DNA from: Chaenocephalus aceratus
Lineage: Eukaryota; Chordata; Actinopteri; Perciformes; Channichthyidae
Length of the DNA stretch: 64,000 nucleotides
Assembly (NCBI GenBank): GCA_023974075.1
Contig: CM043788.1
Span: 28,219,554 to 28,283,553, forward strand
Direction: 5' to 3'
Below the pieces are notes generated by a model. The model searched no databases. It was not told the origin of the DNA and saw only the letters and a program-made list of their open reading frames with translations. The position numbers were made by a program, and so were the translations under genes. How positions within the stretch are numbered: the first letter of the stretch is position 1; every line of letters begins with the position of its first letter. This document shows, piece by piece, positions 1-10,700 of the stretch.

Positions 1-287
1 GTTACTTACATAACCCCAGTACTCAGAGTAACATGAAGTGAGATGTCTCACCAGACGGCCCTCCTTGCTATGGTGAAGCGAGAAGAGGTGCTTATTTTGA
101 ATGACGCATGCGTCGTGGCGCAGGCTACTTATAGGGGGTGATTTCCCCTGACGTTGACGTCAAGATCACCAGCCAATCAGGATTGGCGTAATGAGATTGA
201 TGCTTCTGTTTGCTCCGCGATGAGGCGCATCCCATAGTGAGACATCTCACTTCATGTTACTCTGAGTACTGGGGTTACGTAAGTAAC
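1..287. mobile_element. Short non-autonomous inverted-repeat element (MITE)
   Basis: Bases 1-51 are an almost perfect inverted copy of 237-287 (outer end GTTACTTACRTAACCCCAGT, one visible mismatch). About 185 bp lie between the arms and contain no useful reading frame. The structure is that of a small cut-and-paste element moved in trans. The left flank is outside the window, so the target duplication and superfamily cannot be read. The core is relatively CpG-rich and contains GACGTTGACGTC. Confidence 0.75.
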
Positions 288-940
288 CTATAGATTTTAT
301 TCTCTTCTCCCTGCTCCTTTTCGCTCAATGGTGTGTTTATAGAGACATATTTTGTTGGCAATTATTGTACATTTGGTTATGCTTACCATGAGCGGGACAA
401 ATTAAAATTAAATTAAATTAAATGAAAAGTGTCTCTGCTCCAATCAGGAACTGCTGCACCGTCCTCCCTGTAAAAAGTCTGCAGCGGTGCCGCAAAACCC
501 TCCGACCCGTCGTGTAACACGGAGCACGTTTCTTAAACCATACAAAATATATGTGTGCATAAAGCTGAGCTATGATTGGTCATAATATCACCGAATTTGG
601 TGATGATTAAATAGTTTACAGTGAGATTTACTCACATACTTTTGGCCATACTCACGCAGCCCTACAAATTAACTGAGATGTCCACCTAATGATCTTTAGC
701 AAGTCTGCAGAGCAATGTTGATTTAAAAAAGCAATCTGAAAGTTGGATATTTGTAAACATGTTTTTGTGTATATATTAATAAATTAAGATGTAAATGAAT
801 TCCAGTTTATTTGTAGTACTTTCTATTTTTATTGAGTCATTTGGTGGCATCAATGTATGTATTTGATACAGATGATGGAGCAGTTGCTTTAGGGCCTCAT
901 ACAGTATAGCCCTTAAGGTCAAATAATGAGATCCTCAACC
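288..940. other. Non-coding interval
   Basis: AT-rich DNA with a short (TTAAA)n run near 398-424. No exon-like reading frame, RNA gene or clear inverted repeat was seen. Confidence 0.55.
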
Positions 941-2014
941 TTCAGGATCCCATCATCTGCATGTAAACGCACGATGGCGCACACAGCAGCAAGCTCAGAC
1001 AGCGATGACAGTTTAATTTTGAACGTGTCTGAGAGCTCATATGAGGCTGAAGGATCGGTTTATGTTGTATCTGTTAGAAGTTTAGGAATTAGGTACGTCA
1101 ATATGGGCGATAATACGGTCATGTAGCCAGTGGTGGACTGGGACTAAAAATCAGCCCGGGACTTTCGACCGGCCCACTTCGGTACCAGCCCATCGGGAAG
1201 AATCCCGATGGGCCAGTCCGCCACTGCACCCAGCCCAGCCCACGTAAACTGTCAACGGGGCCTCGCTGCGGGGAAACGGTCGACCTAGTGTCCCGATCGG
1301 AGTGGGAATAATAATAATCCGTGCATTTTATCCATTAATTTCCCCAACATTGTGGTAAAAAACCACACGTTTAATCCATGTTGGTGTACTACAACTACAA
1401 AAAGCATGTTTTCTCATCCGGAAATGCAGACCGGCTCAAACAAACGATTTTTAAATCATCATCCTCGCGATCATTTAATGTATCATATGTTCGCCGAATT
1501 GACATGAAAGCACTAATAAATCTAGTTTCATCCACTTGAGTTTACAACTACAAAAATAATCGATTTGTTTTTATATCACATCCTACGGGAGGAAATTCAG
1601 CAGCTCTCACTACCGATTTTTAATCCTAATTTAATCATCATCTTCACCACGATCATTTATGTTTAAGTTCGCCGAATTGACATGAAAGCACTGACAAATA
1701 TGAATATACTGTAGTCAACTTCATTACAACGTTATTAACGTGCTTAAACTCAGTAATTCACCATTTCTACGCATAACAACACACTTTGTCCGTGTTTGGC
1801 TCTCTCGCCGCACAGTGAAGCGTTCCAACATTGACGTCACTTCCGGCTTCCCCCAAAACTTCAAAATGAGTCGAAGGAATTTCCCCGCGATATTCGAAAT
1901 TATTGATATTTATCGGAACGGTATCGCAACTTCTTTTTTAAACTGACGGTTCGAGATTACTAGTAGCCCAATATTTCATTGCACAACAGTTGTTGGGAGG
2001 CTGTCACAGGCTCT
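941..2014. mobile_element. TTAA-target DNA transposon, 5'-truncated copy 1
   Basis: This is closely similar to 43306-45121. The right end (TGTCACAGGCTCT) runs directly into TTAA at 2015-2018, as in the second copy, but the left terminal repeat is missing, so this copy begins inside the element. Relative to copy 2 it lacks about 0.75 kb between roughly 1190 and 1210. TTAA targets are known for piggyBac and Kolobok; the terminus here is not the classical piggyBac CCC, so Kolobok-like is a guess. No transposase frame is visible. Confidence 0.75.
1128..1226. mobile_element. Internally deleted hAT-like insertion inside copy 1
   Basis: It starts CAGTGGTGGACTGGGAC and ends GGCCAGTCCGCCACTG, a hAT-style inverted pair. 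The centre is a short palindrome (CCCATCGGGAAGAATCCCGATGGG is spread over 1189-1212). The 8-bp flanks (CATGTAGC / CACCCAGC) resemble each other only partly. The same insertion in copy 2 is 844 bp long. Confidence 0.5.
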
Positions 2015-2357
2015 TTAAGTATTAAACAAGCAAATAGAGCCGTGCCTATGAGCCAGTACAGGCAGAAAGCTCGGTTCTGCTATACCACACTCACACGTGA
2101 CATCCTTTGCGCTTCACTCATATTCAATGTGTCTACTTGAACTGTTGAGCACTGCTAAATATTTCACTTTGCCAAGCTGCTACTGCCACAATGCTTACTT
2201 CAAGCACTACTGCATCTTCACTACTATTGCCTGCATATTATTTTATTTAATCAACCCAACCTGTATACAGGTGTAAAAACTCAATGACTTAATTTCAAAA
2301 TATTCTAAACTATATGAATGAAGTGATTGCATTTAGCCAGTCTCTAAGCTCTGTGTT

Positions 2358-4860
2358 CAACACACTCTCACTCCCTAAGCGTCCAATAGCGACGTTTGGT
2401 CAGTGTCAGTGGCGTCCAATTGTGACGCTCCTAGGCTCCTTCAGCGTCATAAAGGGACGCAAATAGCTTTCAACTGATTGCAATGTATTCTCATCTGCGT
2501 CGGGATTTGACGCTCATGGAAGCACGGCATTCGTTTATGCCGGCTGCCCTTAAAGGCAATGTGAGCATCCATTCCCATTGGATAACGGAGAATTTTACAC
2601 CCGGAAGTAAGTACTCCTCTTACTGTCGATTGATTTTACAGTGATATCTGCACTACTCATCGACTAAAAAACACCAGATTATCCTTGTTAATTACACAAC
2701 ATTGATTGGTTTAAATTGTGTGCAATGCTTTTGTATTCCCCTTCGATTCGGAGAAACAAATATGTTTTCTGAGTAAAGGATGGCAGAAGACACTACACTA
2801 CCCAGAATCCCCAGCTATCGTTTGGCCTACACCATGTGCTCTGTTTGACAAACCCCGTTTTTTTCACCATTCATTCCGATGGCTGGCGTCTATGTCACGT
2901 GATCTTCAAATTTCTCCCTGCAGAAAAAGAAAACATGGCCGAAATTCGTTTTATTCTCGGTAGAAAATGCCTATTTTAAAGTTAGTTTGGCCATTAAAAT
3001 GCGTTTTGATGTCATTTGATGCGAGAAATATGAGTTGTTATTTCTGATTATGTGTGCAGTGGATGTACATGATCTTTATTTTGCTAGTTATTACGAAGAT
3101 TACTTCAGGAAATCGCGACGTTTTCATTGTTACCAAGGTGGTTGCTAGGGACGCTGCTATCGATATTATTTCTGTTATGTTGTGTAACTGTTTAATGGTG
3201 TTATCTTTATTGCTACCCCCCTTCCCCGTCAATGTATAGTGTTGGTCCACAGCCTAAACATATTAGTTTAACAAAATCCGCATCTAAAGATAGCCTACGT
3301 TATTTCCCCCCTGTGCAATTCCAGTCTCACATCTCAGAGCACATCGTCATTAACAAATACCGGAAACAGACCAAAATAATAATAATACCTTATTCCGAGT
3401 GTGCTTGCTTTTCTCTTTGAAAGTCATCGCATAACGGCATTGTAATACACGGTTCGGCTGCATTACATATTACATATCTGCCGTAATTCTGTATGTATAG
3501 AGCCCTGATGAGAAGACAAACATGAGGAACTGAAAACGTGACGTGGATCATAAATATATCAGCCATTAAACAACATCTTACATTTCTTTTCACACAATAC
3601 GTCTCCTTGCAGTATCAACACTAATTCGGCTCACTTTTATATTTGATCCAATTGGTAGATAGGCTGTATTTACACCATAAAGGTGCACAGCTGATATAAA
3701 GGGACACCTGGTGGTTAAAGCATGTTATTGAATTTCAATATTTTTATTATTAGATATTAATACGATCCCTATAAAGTATATTCATTACTCGTTATTCTCT
3801 ACTAATTGTTAATTAAAGACTGTATGTAATGACTATTTTGCACATCCCTTTCAAGATTTCAAGATTTTCTAAGGTTTATTGACATATCATATAGGCCTAC
3901 ACAACTGTGGTGTAGTTCTGCACTGAATGAAAAACTTGGGTTGCAGGTTCCTCAATCGTGCATTACAAGACATCTATCAATATTTGTGCATACCTCCAGC
4001 AATGTTAACTATGTTGAAGCACTTATTTTAACTGATATTATACATAATGTATTATACTCCTATAAGATGTATGTAGATATTTCATCTCCGGCCTTGTCAG
4101 GTATTGAACAATCAATAAATAAAGAACACAGAATTGTTGAATATAAAACACAGAATTTATGTGATTATACTTAATGATTTTCAAATAAACACAACTGCAT
4201 ATTTAACTGTTACACATGCTGATGTAACGCAAATGTTCCAACTTGGGATCAATAAAGTATATCTTATCTTAAGCTGATCGATGGCTACTGCCATATTTGC
4301 AAAATGTGCCTCTGAACCTTGTCAAGTGCATGTTTCAGGCTTATCAATTAATGTAATGTAATGTTATCACAGGGGTCACACACATAAGACCAGCTGTTAA
4401 ATAAAGCTCTTCTGACCTTAGCTGGCATGTGGGTGGACCCGTTCAAATCCAGTTTTGGACAGTCTGCCGTGGTTCCATCCCATTTCAAGTGCTGTTCGAG
4501 AATCGGCTTAACCCTCGGAGCACACTCTCCAATCACAGAGCTTGAGGACTATCACGGGGTTTGTCAAGAGCACATGGTGTAGTCCAAACGATAGCTGGGG
4601 ATTATGGGTAGTGTAGTGTCTTCTGCCATCCTTTACTCCTGGAAATGGACGCTCACATTACCTTTAAGGGCAGCCGACATAAACGAATGCCGTGCTTCCA
4701 TGAGCGTCAAAAACCCGACGCAGATGGGAATACATTGCAATCAGTTGAAAGCTATTTGCGTCCCTTTATGACGCTGAAGGAGCCTAGGAGCGTCACAATT
4801 GGACGCCACGGACACTGACCAAACGTCGCTATTGGACGCTTAGGGAGTGAGAGTGCGTTG
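2358..4860. mobile_element. 2.5-kb long-terminal-inverted-repeat DNA element
   Basis: The outer arms match in inverted orientation (about 2358-2580 against 4640-4860, outer end CAACACACTCTCACTCCCTA). A second inverted block follows (2772-2855 against 4554-4637). The left arm carries about 190 bp (2581-2771) that the right arm lacks. The direct repeat CTGTGTT flanks the element at 2351-2357 and 4861-4867, so it is a real insertion with a 7-bp target duplication. About 1.7 kb of internal sequence has no transposase-like frame. Superfamily is uncertain: a 7-bp duplication is unusual for hAT (8) and Tc1 (TA). Confidence 0.8.
3845..4270 (+). mobile_element. Possible retroposon 3' tail inside the long-TIR element
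   Basis: The stretch begins with 'caagatttcaagattttc' and ends with 'gggatcaataaagtatatc' followed by a short TATCTTA-type repeat. Fish LINE/SINE 3' ends often look like this. No coding remnant was read, so the call rests on the tail only. Confidence 0.35.
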
Positions 4861-4951
4861 CTGTGTTAAGTACGATATATCCTTGCTCACTTTTCCACCA
4901 GGCCAAAATTCCCCTTAGCTGTGAACTCAGTGCCATGCACATTTTATGTAT

Positions 4952-4952
<1 letters not shown>

Positions 4953-4983
<31 letters not shown>
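4953..4983. repeat. (CA)n microsatellite
   Basis: Uninterrupted CA dinucleotides about 100 bp right of the long-TIR element. Confidence 0.95.
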
Positions 4984-4984
<1 letters not shown>

Positions 4985-5490
4985 GCTGAACCTGTCGCCA
5001 ATTATGCATTGTGATTAGGATTCGGCGACAGGCTCTGCTGCCACTTTCAATTGGCACTAACATGGCAGTGGTGTAGTAAGGCAGGTCTGTTGGGTCAGTG
5101 GTGGGACATGAGGTCAAATCAGCCATCTGAAGGGGTGTCAGACATTTGGCCCCCGGGTTCAGCAGGCTTCACCAGAGTGAGAATCAGACTGGATTGCAAA
5201 GTTTGAAGGAGACAAGTACGACAAATGTTGGGCATAAATATTTTTGTAGAAGTACATTAACTGGATACGCTATGGCAGGGGTCGGCAACAGGCGGACCGC
5301 GGTCCGGATCCGGACCCAGATGCCGACCTATACGGACCCGGACCTATAATCAATACATTAATAGGGGATTTTAACGGGGCGATTATATTGTAACCACCGT
5401 CGACAGGGGGCGAAAGAGACGATTGAGCGATACAGGGAGAGAAACACATAAGAAGAGATGAGAGCGCGGCAGAGAGAAGCGGAGAGGAAA

Positions 5491-5946
5491 GTAATAATAA
5501 TTAATAATAAATCCTTACATTTATTATAGCGCTTTTTCAATGACTCAAAGCACTTTACATATACACACATTACACATATATCATACATGCAATGGTCAGA
5601 AACTGTGGAGCAAGTTCAGGTGAAGTGTCTTGCCCAAGGACACACCGGCTTTACAGACACAGCAGCGGCAGGTTTCACCCCTTGATCTGATGATCATTGC
5701 ACAGCGCACTGCGCCACACCATCCATCTTCACGCCTCGAGGTCATCGAGGCGCTTTTACAAGTATACATTGGTATTATACATGTACTGTGGACAATACCC
5801 ACAGGAGCAAATCCGGGTGAAGTGTCTTGCCCAAGGACACAACGGCCTGACGCAGTGGGGGCAAGAGCGGGTTTCGAACTGGAGTTCCCCAGCACTCCCC
5901 CTTGATCTGATGATCGGATGCACAGACCACTGCGCCACCCCCGTCC
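5491..5946 (-). mobile_element. Two tandem tRNA-derived SINE copies
   Basis: On the minus strand each copy has a tRNA-like head, the teleost motif 'gtgtccttgggcaagacacttcacc' in the middle, and a tail ending in 'gtgctttgagtc...gcgctataataaatgta' plus TTATTA. Copy 2 (about 5723-5946) keeps an A box TGGCGCAGTGG (5927-5937) and a B box GTTCGAAACCC (5869-5879), the RNA polymerase III internal promoter. Copy 1 (about 5491-5722) has the same order with a diverged B-box region. ATAATAATTA sequences on both sides may be the target duplication. Neither encodes protein. Confidence 0.8.
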
Positions 5947-6047
5947 CAAAATGAGTGAAGATAATAATTAGTGATACAGGGAGAGAAGACGGAGAGGAGA
6001 GTGAACAGGCGTGTTAGCGGCAGACAGGGAGAGACAAATAATTACAC

Positions 6048-6320
6048 ATGGCGCTCTCCAAGAAGAGGAAAGTGGACAGTGAGAACAGAGCTTTTAACCC
6101 TGAGTGGACGGACTCATTCATGTTCATCCTGCCCACTGGGAGCACAGAACCAGTGTGTCTCATTTGTTCAGAGACCGTGGTGCTCATTAAAAGTGCCAAA
6201 ACACAAAGTGTTTGACCAAACATTCAAGTCAGAACTGAGGTCACAAAAAATAAGCAGTCTCAGAGCCCAATATGATCAGTCGACCAGGATAAAACTAAAT
6301 ATCATTCCAGGGCAGGCTAA
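6048..6320 (+). pseudogene. hAT transposase N-terminal fragment (GTF2IRD2/ZBED-like)
   Basis: The ATG at 6048 opens MALSKKRKVDSEN, a basic nuclear-localisation-like start. It continues through FNPEWTDSFMF to a zinc-finger-like VCLICSE, then hits TGA at 6213. In another frame the sequence resumes with KHKVFDQTFKSELRSQKISS and LRAQYDQST. That order matches my memory of the N-terminus shared by hAT transposases and the domesticated GTF2IRD2/ZBED proteins. The histidine half of the zinc finger is missing at the frame change, consistent with a small deletion. The catalytic domain and the dimerisation domain that should follow are absent, so this cannot make an active enzyme. Confidence 0.75.
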
Positions 6321-6868
6321 CCGACGCTAACCAATGAGCACCTGCATGTGTGTATGAGAATGGCCCTGATACAATTTCAGCCCATATTTACAAACTCCTG
6401 GCAGGACAAGCTCAATTCTCGCACTGAATTAAAAAAAAAGTGAGTGAGGGACTGCAATATAACAGGGAAAGAAAGAGAAACTTTAAACTGTCCAATTGTT
6501 ATGATGTGTAAAGACTGATATTGTTCCATAATCGGCTGAAATTGTTAAGTCATGATGTGAAACAGTTAACAAAGAAAAAGGGAAACTCAAGCTGCTGCTA
6601 CACTTTATTTTATTTATCTAAGATTAAGCACTTTTAAGATGCACATATTTTCAAAAGCTATTTTATTTATTTTCTCTATTTTATTTTGAAATGCAGCCCG
6701 AGAGGAACATTACACATATCCACAGTATTTACTGTATATATCTGTATAGTTCAATGTTAATTGACAATACATATAGTTGTTTTTGAATTGTACTTTCTTT
6801 ATTTGATTGGCAGTTAGTTGTTGATTACATGCAGACGTTGATAAAGCTACCGGCTACTTCAATATATA

Positions 6869-7618
6869 CACTGAACAAAAATATAAACGCAACACTTTTG
6901 TTTTTGCTCCCATTTTTCATGAGATGAACTCAAAGATCTAAAACATTTTCTATATACACAAAATAACCATTTCTCTCAAATATTGTTCACAAATCTGTGA
7001 TAGTGAGCACTTCTCCTTTGCCGAGATAATCCATCCCACCTCACAGGTGTGGCATATCAAGATGCTGATTAGACAGCATGATTATTGCACAGGTGTGCCT
7101 TAGGCTGGCCACAATAAAAGGCCACTCTGAAACGTGCATTTTTGCTTTATTGGGGGGGTCCGAAAACCAGTCAGTATCTGGTGTGAGGGATAGGGTTAGG
7201 GTAATGTTGTGAATCGAGTGGCCTGTGTTCGTCGTCCATAACATACGCCTGCCCATACCAAAACCCCACCACCACCATGGGCCACTTGATTCACAACATT
7301 ACCCTAACCCTTTTCGGACCCCCCCAGACCCCCCCAATAAAGCAAAAATGCACGTTTCAGAGTGGCCTTTTATTGTGGCCAGCCTAAGGCACAACTGTGC
7401 AATAATCATGCTGTCTAATCAGCATCTTGATATGCCTCACCTGTGAGGTGGGATGGATTATCTCGGCAAAGGAGAAGTGCTCACTATCACAGATTTGTGA
7501 ACAATATTTGAGAGAAATGGTTATTTTGTGTATATAGAAAATGTTTTAGATCGTTGAGTTCATCTCATGAAAAATGGGAGCAAAAACAAAAGTGTTGCGT
7601 TTATATCTTTGTTCAGTG
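6869..7618. mobile_element. Tc1/mariner-type foldback element
   Basis: The left end is CACTGAACAAAAATATAAAC and the right end is its inverse; TA dinucleotides flank both (6867-6868, 7619-7620), the usual Tc1/mariner target. The arms pair for about 290 bp and pairing resumes further in ('gggttagggtaatgttgtgaatc' against its inverse near 7290-7312). Only about 50 bp around 7226-7275 stay unpaired. There is no transposase. This family is widespread in fish. It sits inside the hAT at 5276-7717 and is therefore younger. Confidence 0.9.
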
Positions 7619-7725
7619 TATCACACTAATTCAAGTTAGACATTTTGAAGTTCCGGACCTTTGCACAGGGACATTTTCTCTAACTGGACCTCGTTGAATT
7701 TTAGTTGAATACCCCTGCGCTATGG

Positions 7726-10700
7726 TATGCAGCTGAAGGTAATTTTTTGAAATTCAGCTGAGAGTAAAACCAAGACTTCCATAATCAGAACAAACCTCTG
7801 CATTAAGGGGTTACTTCCTAGGTCACTAGTAGTTGATCTTACATGTTTTTGTGCTGTTCTGATATTTAATGTTCAAAACATTACATTATCAGGATGGGTA
7901 TAACTAGCCTGTAATAACTAAGTATAGTGTCACTCAAACCAAACAAAACAACACTCACCCAGAACAACATTTGTTCATACAGTCAAACTAAACAACTTTG
8001 GGAAAACATTGGCTCAGGATGAAATGAAAGATTGCATGTAAATAATGGATTATGTTGCTTGCAGTGTCATGGAGCTTGCATCAACATTTTACTTGGTCAT
8101 AAAATGCAGAATGCTTTAACAGTATTTGCAATGCAAATCTGATGTTAGATATGGGAAGTAGATGTAATGTTCAAAACATGTTTCTTGACAGTAAGTTAAA
8201 TGCATTATAGGAATAAAAAAACAGAATGAATAACACATAAGAACACACTAAAAGATCACAACACAAAAAACACAAGCTCTAAGAGGTTACTTTAGAGAAG
8301 GATGTTATCAGGAGGGATTTAAATGAAAATACAATGCAGGGTAAGCTATCCAAAGAAGTAAAACCATTATTGAATGAGGAAAGGAAAACATCTCAAGTGA
8401 AGAAGAAACCACTAGAAGGTTGACAGGGGAAAGGATATACATTCTAAAAGGCTATTAAAAGTGAGTTATCAAGAGAGGATTAAAAGATAACGAAGAAAAC
8501 AAACACAGGACTGGTAAATAAAGACATGGTCAGGAATTTTAAAAAGGCTTTTATGAAAGTGGGTATTAGGAATAAGAAAATAGATTAAAAAACAATGTCG
8601 AACAGCCTCAGGGGTGGATCCCCATTACACTCGAGACCTTGCGATATCCACACACTACATTCACTTCACGCAAGCCAATAAATACAAAGAAGATCAACAA
8701 TCGGGCGAGAGATAATGCTTATAAACTGATATACACAAGTAATGACAACAGCATTTCAAAATTGTTGGTAATGTTGCAGGGCTTTGGAAAACATTGTGTA
8801 CCAATTTATTTGCACGGTATATATGTATCACCAATCCATGTTTAAGCCCAAACCTATTCCAAAACAATACAATAATATCTCTCCCTTTCTTTTTCTCTAT
8901 GCTTTTCTTTCTCGTGTCGGTTCACAGGTTCATAAGCGATGATACGCTGTTCACAGTCTCATTCAAGTCCGCTGCAGCAAGTTCAGCCAATTTATCATAA
9001 TAAAGTAACAGACATACGGATAAGTGATAAAGCTCTCAGCAAGCATTAGCTAGACAACCGTCAAACACACACAGAGGAAATCTTCTTTGCCTTTGACAAA
9101 CAAAGTCTAAAACAATCATTTTGACAAACCATCAAGCCAATTGCTTAGAATTGAAAACAGTTTGACAACCGATGGAGAGAAATAATGGGCCATGTACAAA
9201 TGCCTTTGAATCTAAAAGTAGAAACAAAACATTTCCTGACATATTTAACTCTGCAAAAAGTTGGTTGTATAACATTAACTTTCAAGAACCATGAGAGGAT
9301 GCAGAACAATTATCATGGCTGATTTGAATCTGTTCGCGTGTTAGCATTCATCTAAATTACAGTAGACAAAATGATCAGTTAGCGGCTTCTTGCTGTGCAC
9401 AGGTGTTCAGCTCTCTGGCTAACTATAGGCCTACAGTGTATGGCTCGGAGCCATGTGTTTCAATAAAGTTGTTTGTCACAATAAAACTATTCCCACACCT
9501 CAACTGTGTTTTCATCTTCATGTGTGCCATTGCTAAACATCCACTGTCGCCTAGCAACAGACAGCCATTTGCTCTTATTTGACGTCTTGAGGTCATTTGT
9601 ATTATTTATGTGGCCTTCTTGATTTAATTTGCATTAGAAGAGGAATGCCCATATATCCTGTACTTTGTAGACCAGAATTAACTATTTGGATTTCTAGTGA
9701 TTATATTTTGTTTGTACTTTAGATGCCGACAATATCGCACAAAATATAAATGTGTTCAGCTTTATAGTTTGTATACACATCCAAGGAATTTGACTCCAGT
9801 TTCCGTTACTGTTTTTATAAAACAATTACATTTATTTAGACAACATTACTATGAAATGGTACACAGCGCAAAAGGATGCTGTAACATATTTTACGTTATA
9901 TATAAATGAAAATTACATAATTCTTCCAGAAAGCATGTCAGACAGATTCAAGCACGAAAAAGAAAGTAGCATCAGTGTTTAAATATATGAGATAATTGCC
10001 TACGCCATTCTTATTAACTTATATATGTATTTTTAAGTTCCTATTAACTATGTTAACATGGCAATAAAGTATTACATTTATGTGCATATCTGTGGGTTTA
10101 GTTACATTACTTTATATGCAACAATGTGCGTGAGAAATAGTGCAGGGAAACAAACATGTTCACATGGCAACTGCAGTCTGTGTTCATCATGGGGTGAGAA
10201 ATGTAAAGTTGTGTGTGTTTGGAATGGTTTTAGGGGAAAAGTAAAGTGAAGTCAGTCTAGCTCAGGCGTTTCGGTGTAGACTAGGCTAAGTAGCTTAGGT
10301 GTGTTCTGGTTTGTGTCTGTGTTGCAGTAACGTGTGTGTGTTTGTAGACACATATATATCCTGTTGTGTGCTTGTCAAAGCTGTACCTAAATGAAAGTGT
10401 CCCAGAGCATTTGTTGTACCGGCTGCAGATGATTAATGATTGTTGACTCAAACACAAACACCGGGAAGCACAGACAGAGTGAGACAGATGAAGACAGATA
10501 GAGGCAGCGCGAGAAGCTCAAGTTAAATACCCCCATATCAACATTGCAGACGCTGCGGCTAATAGGCCTCTAAAGGCTCTTCTTTTTCACCACAACCACC
10601 TCCCTAAAGGGCTGCAAGAGAACAATCTGTATAAGAGAGACAGAAAGGGAAGAACATTGGTGAATTGAAGGAGCAGATCTGTAGGTAAGGCTGTTCACTC

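Larger units (their letters stand above)
5276..7717 (+). mobile_element. hAT transposon, degenerate, with nested SINEs and Tc1-like element
   Basis: The left end is CAGGGGTCGGCAACAGG and the right end, read inverted, is CAGGGGTATTCAACTAAAA. A perfect 8-bp target duplication CGCTATGG flanks it (5268-5275 and 7718-7725), diagnostic of hAT. It encodes only the start of a transposase (6048-6320), so most of the coding region is gone. Two minus-strand SINEs (5491-5946) and a Tc1-like foldback (6869-7618) inserted into it later. Confidence 0.9.

Noticed and set aside
5596..5954. Frames of 117, 91 and 85 codons over the SINE pair
   Set aside because: Both strands are open because of SINE sequence; the region is explained as tRNA-derived SINEs, not protein.
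7041..7446. Two near-identical frames (MHVSEWPFIVASLRH) on opposite strands
   Set aside because: They are the two arms of the Tc1-like palindrome read from each side, not genes.
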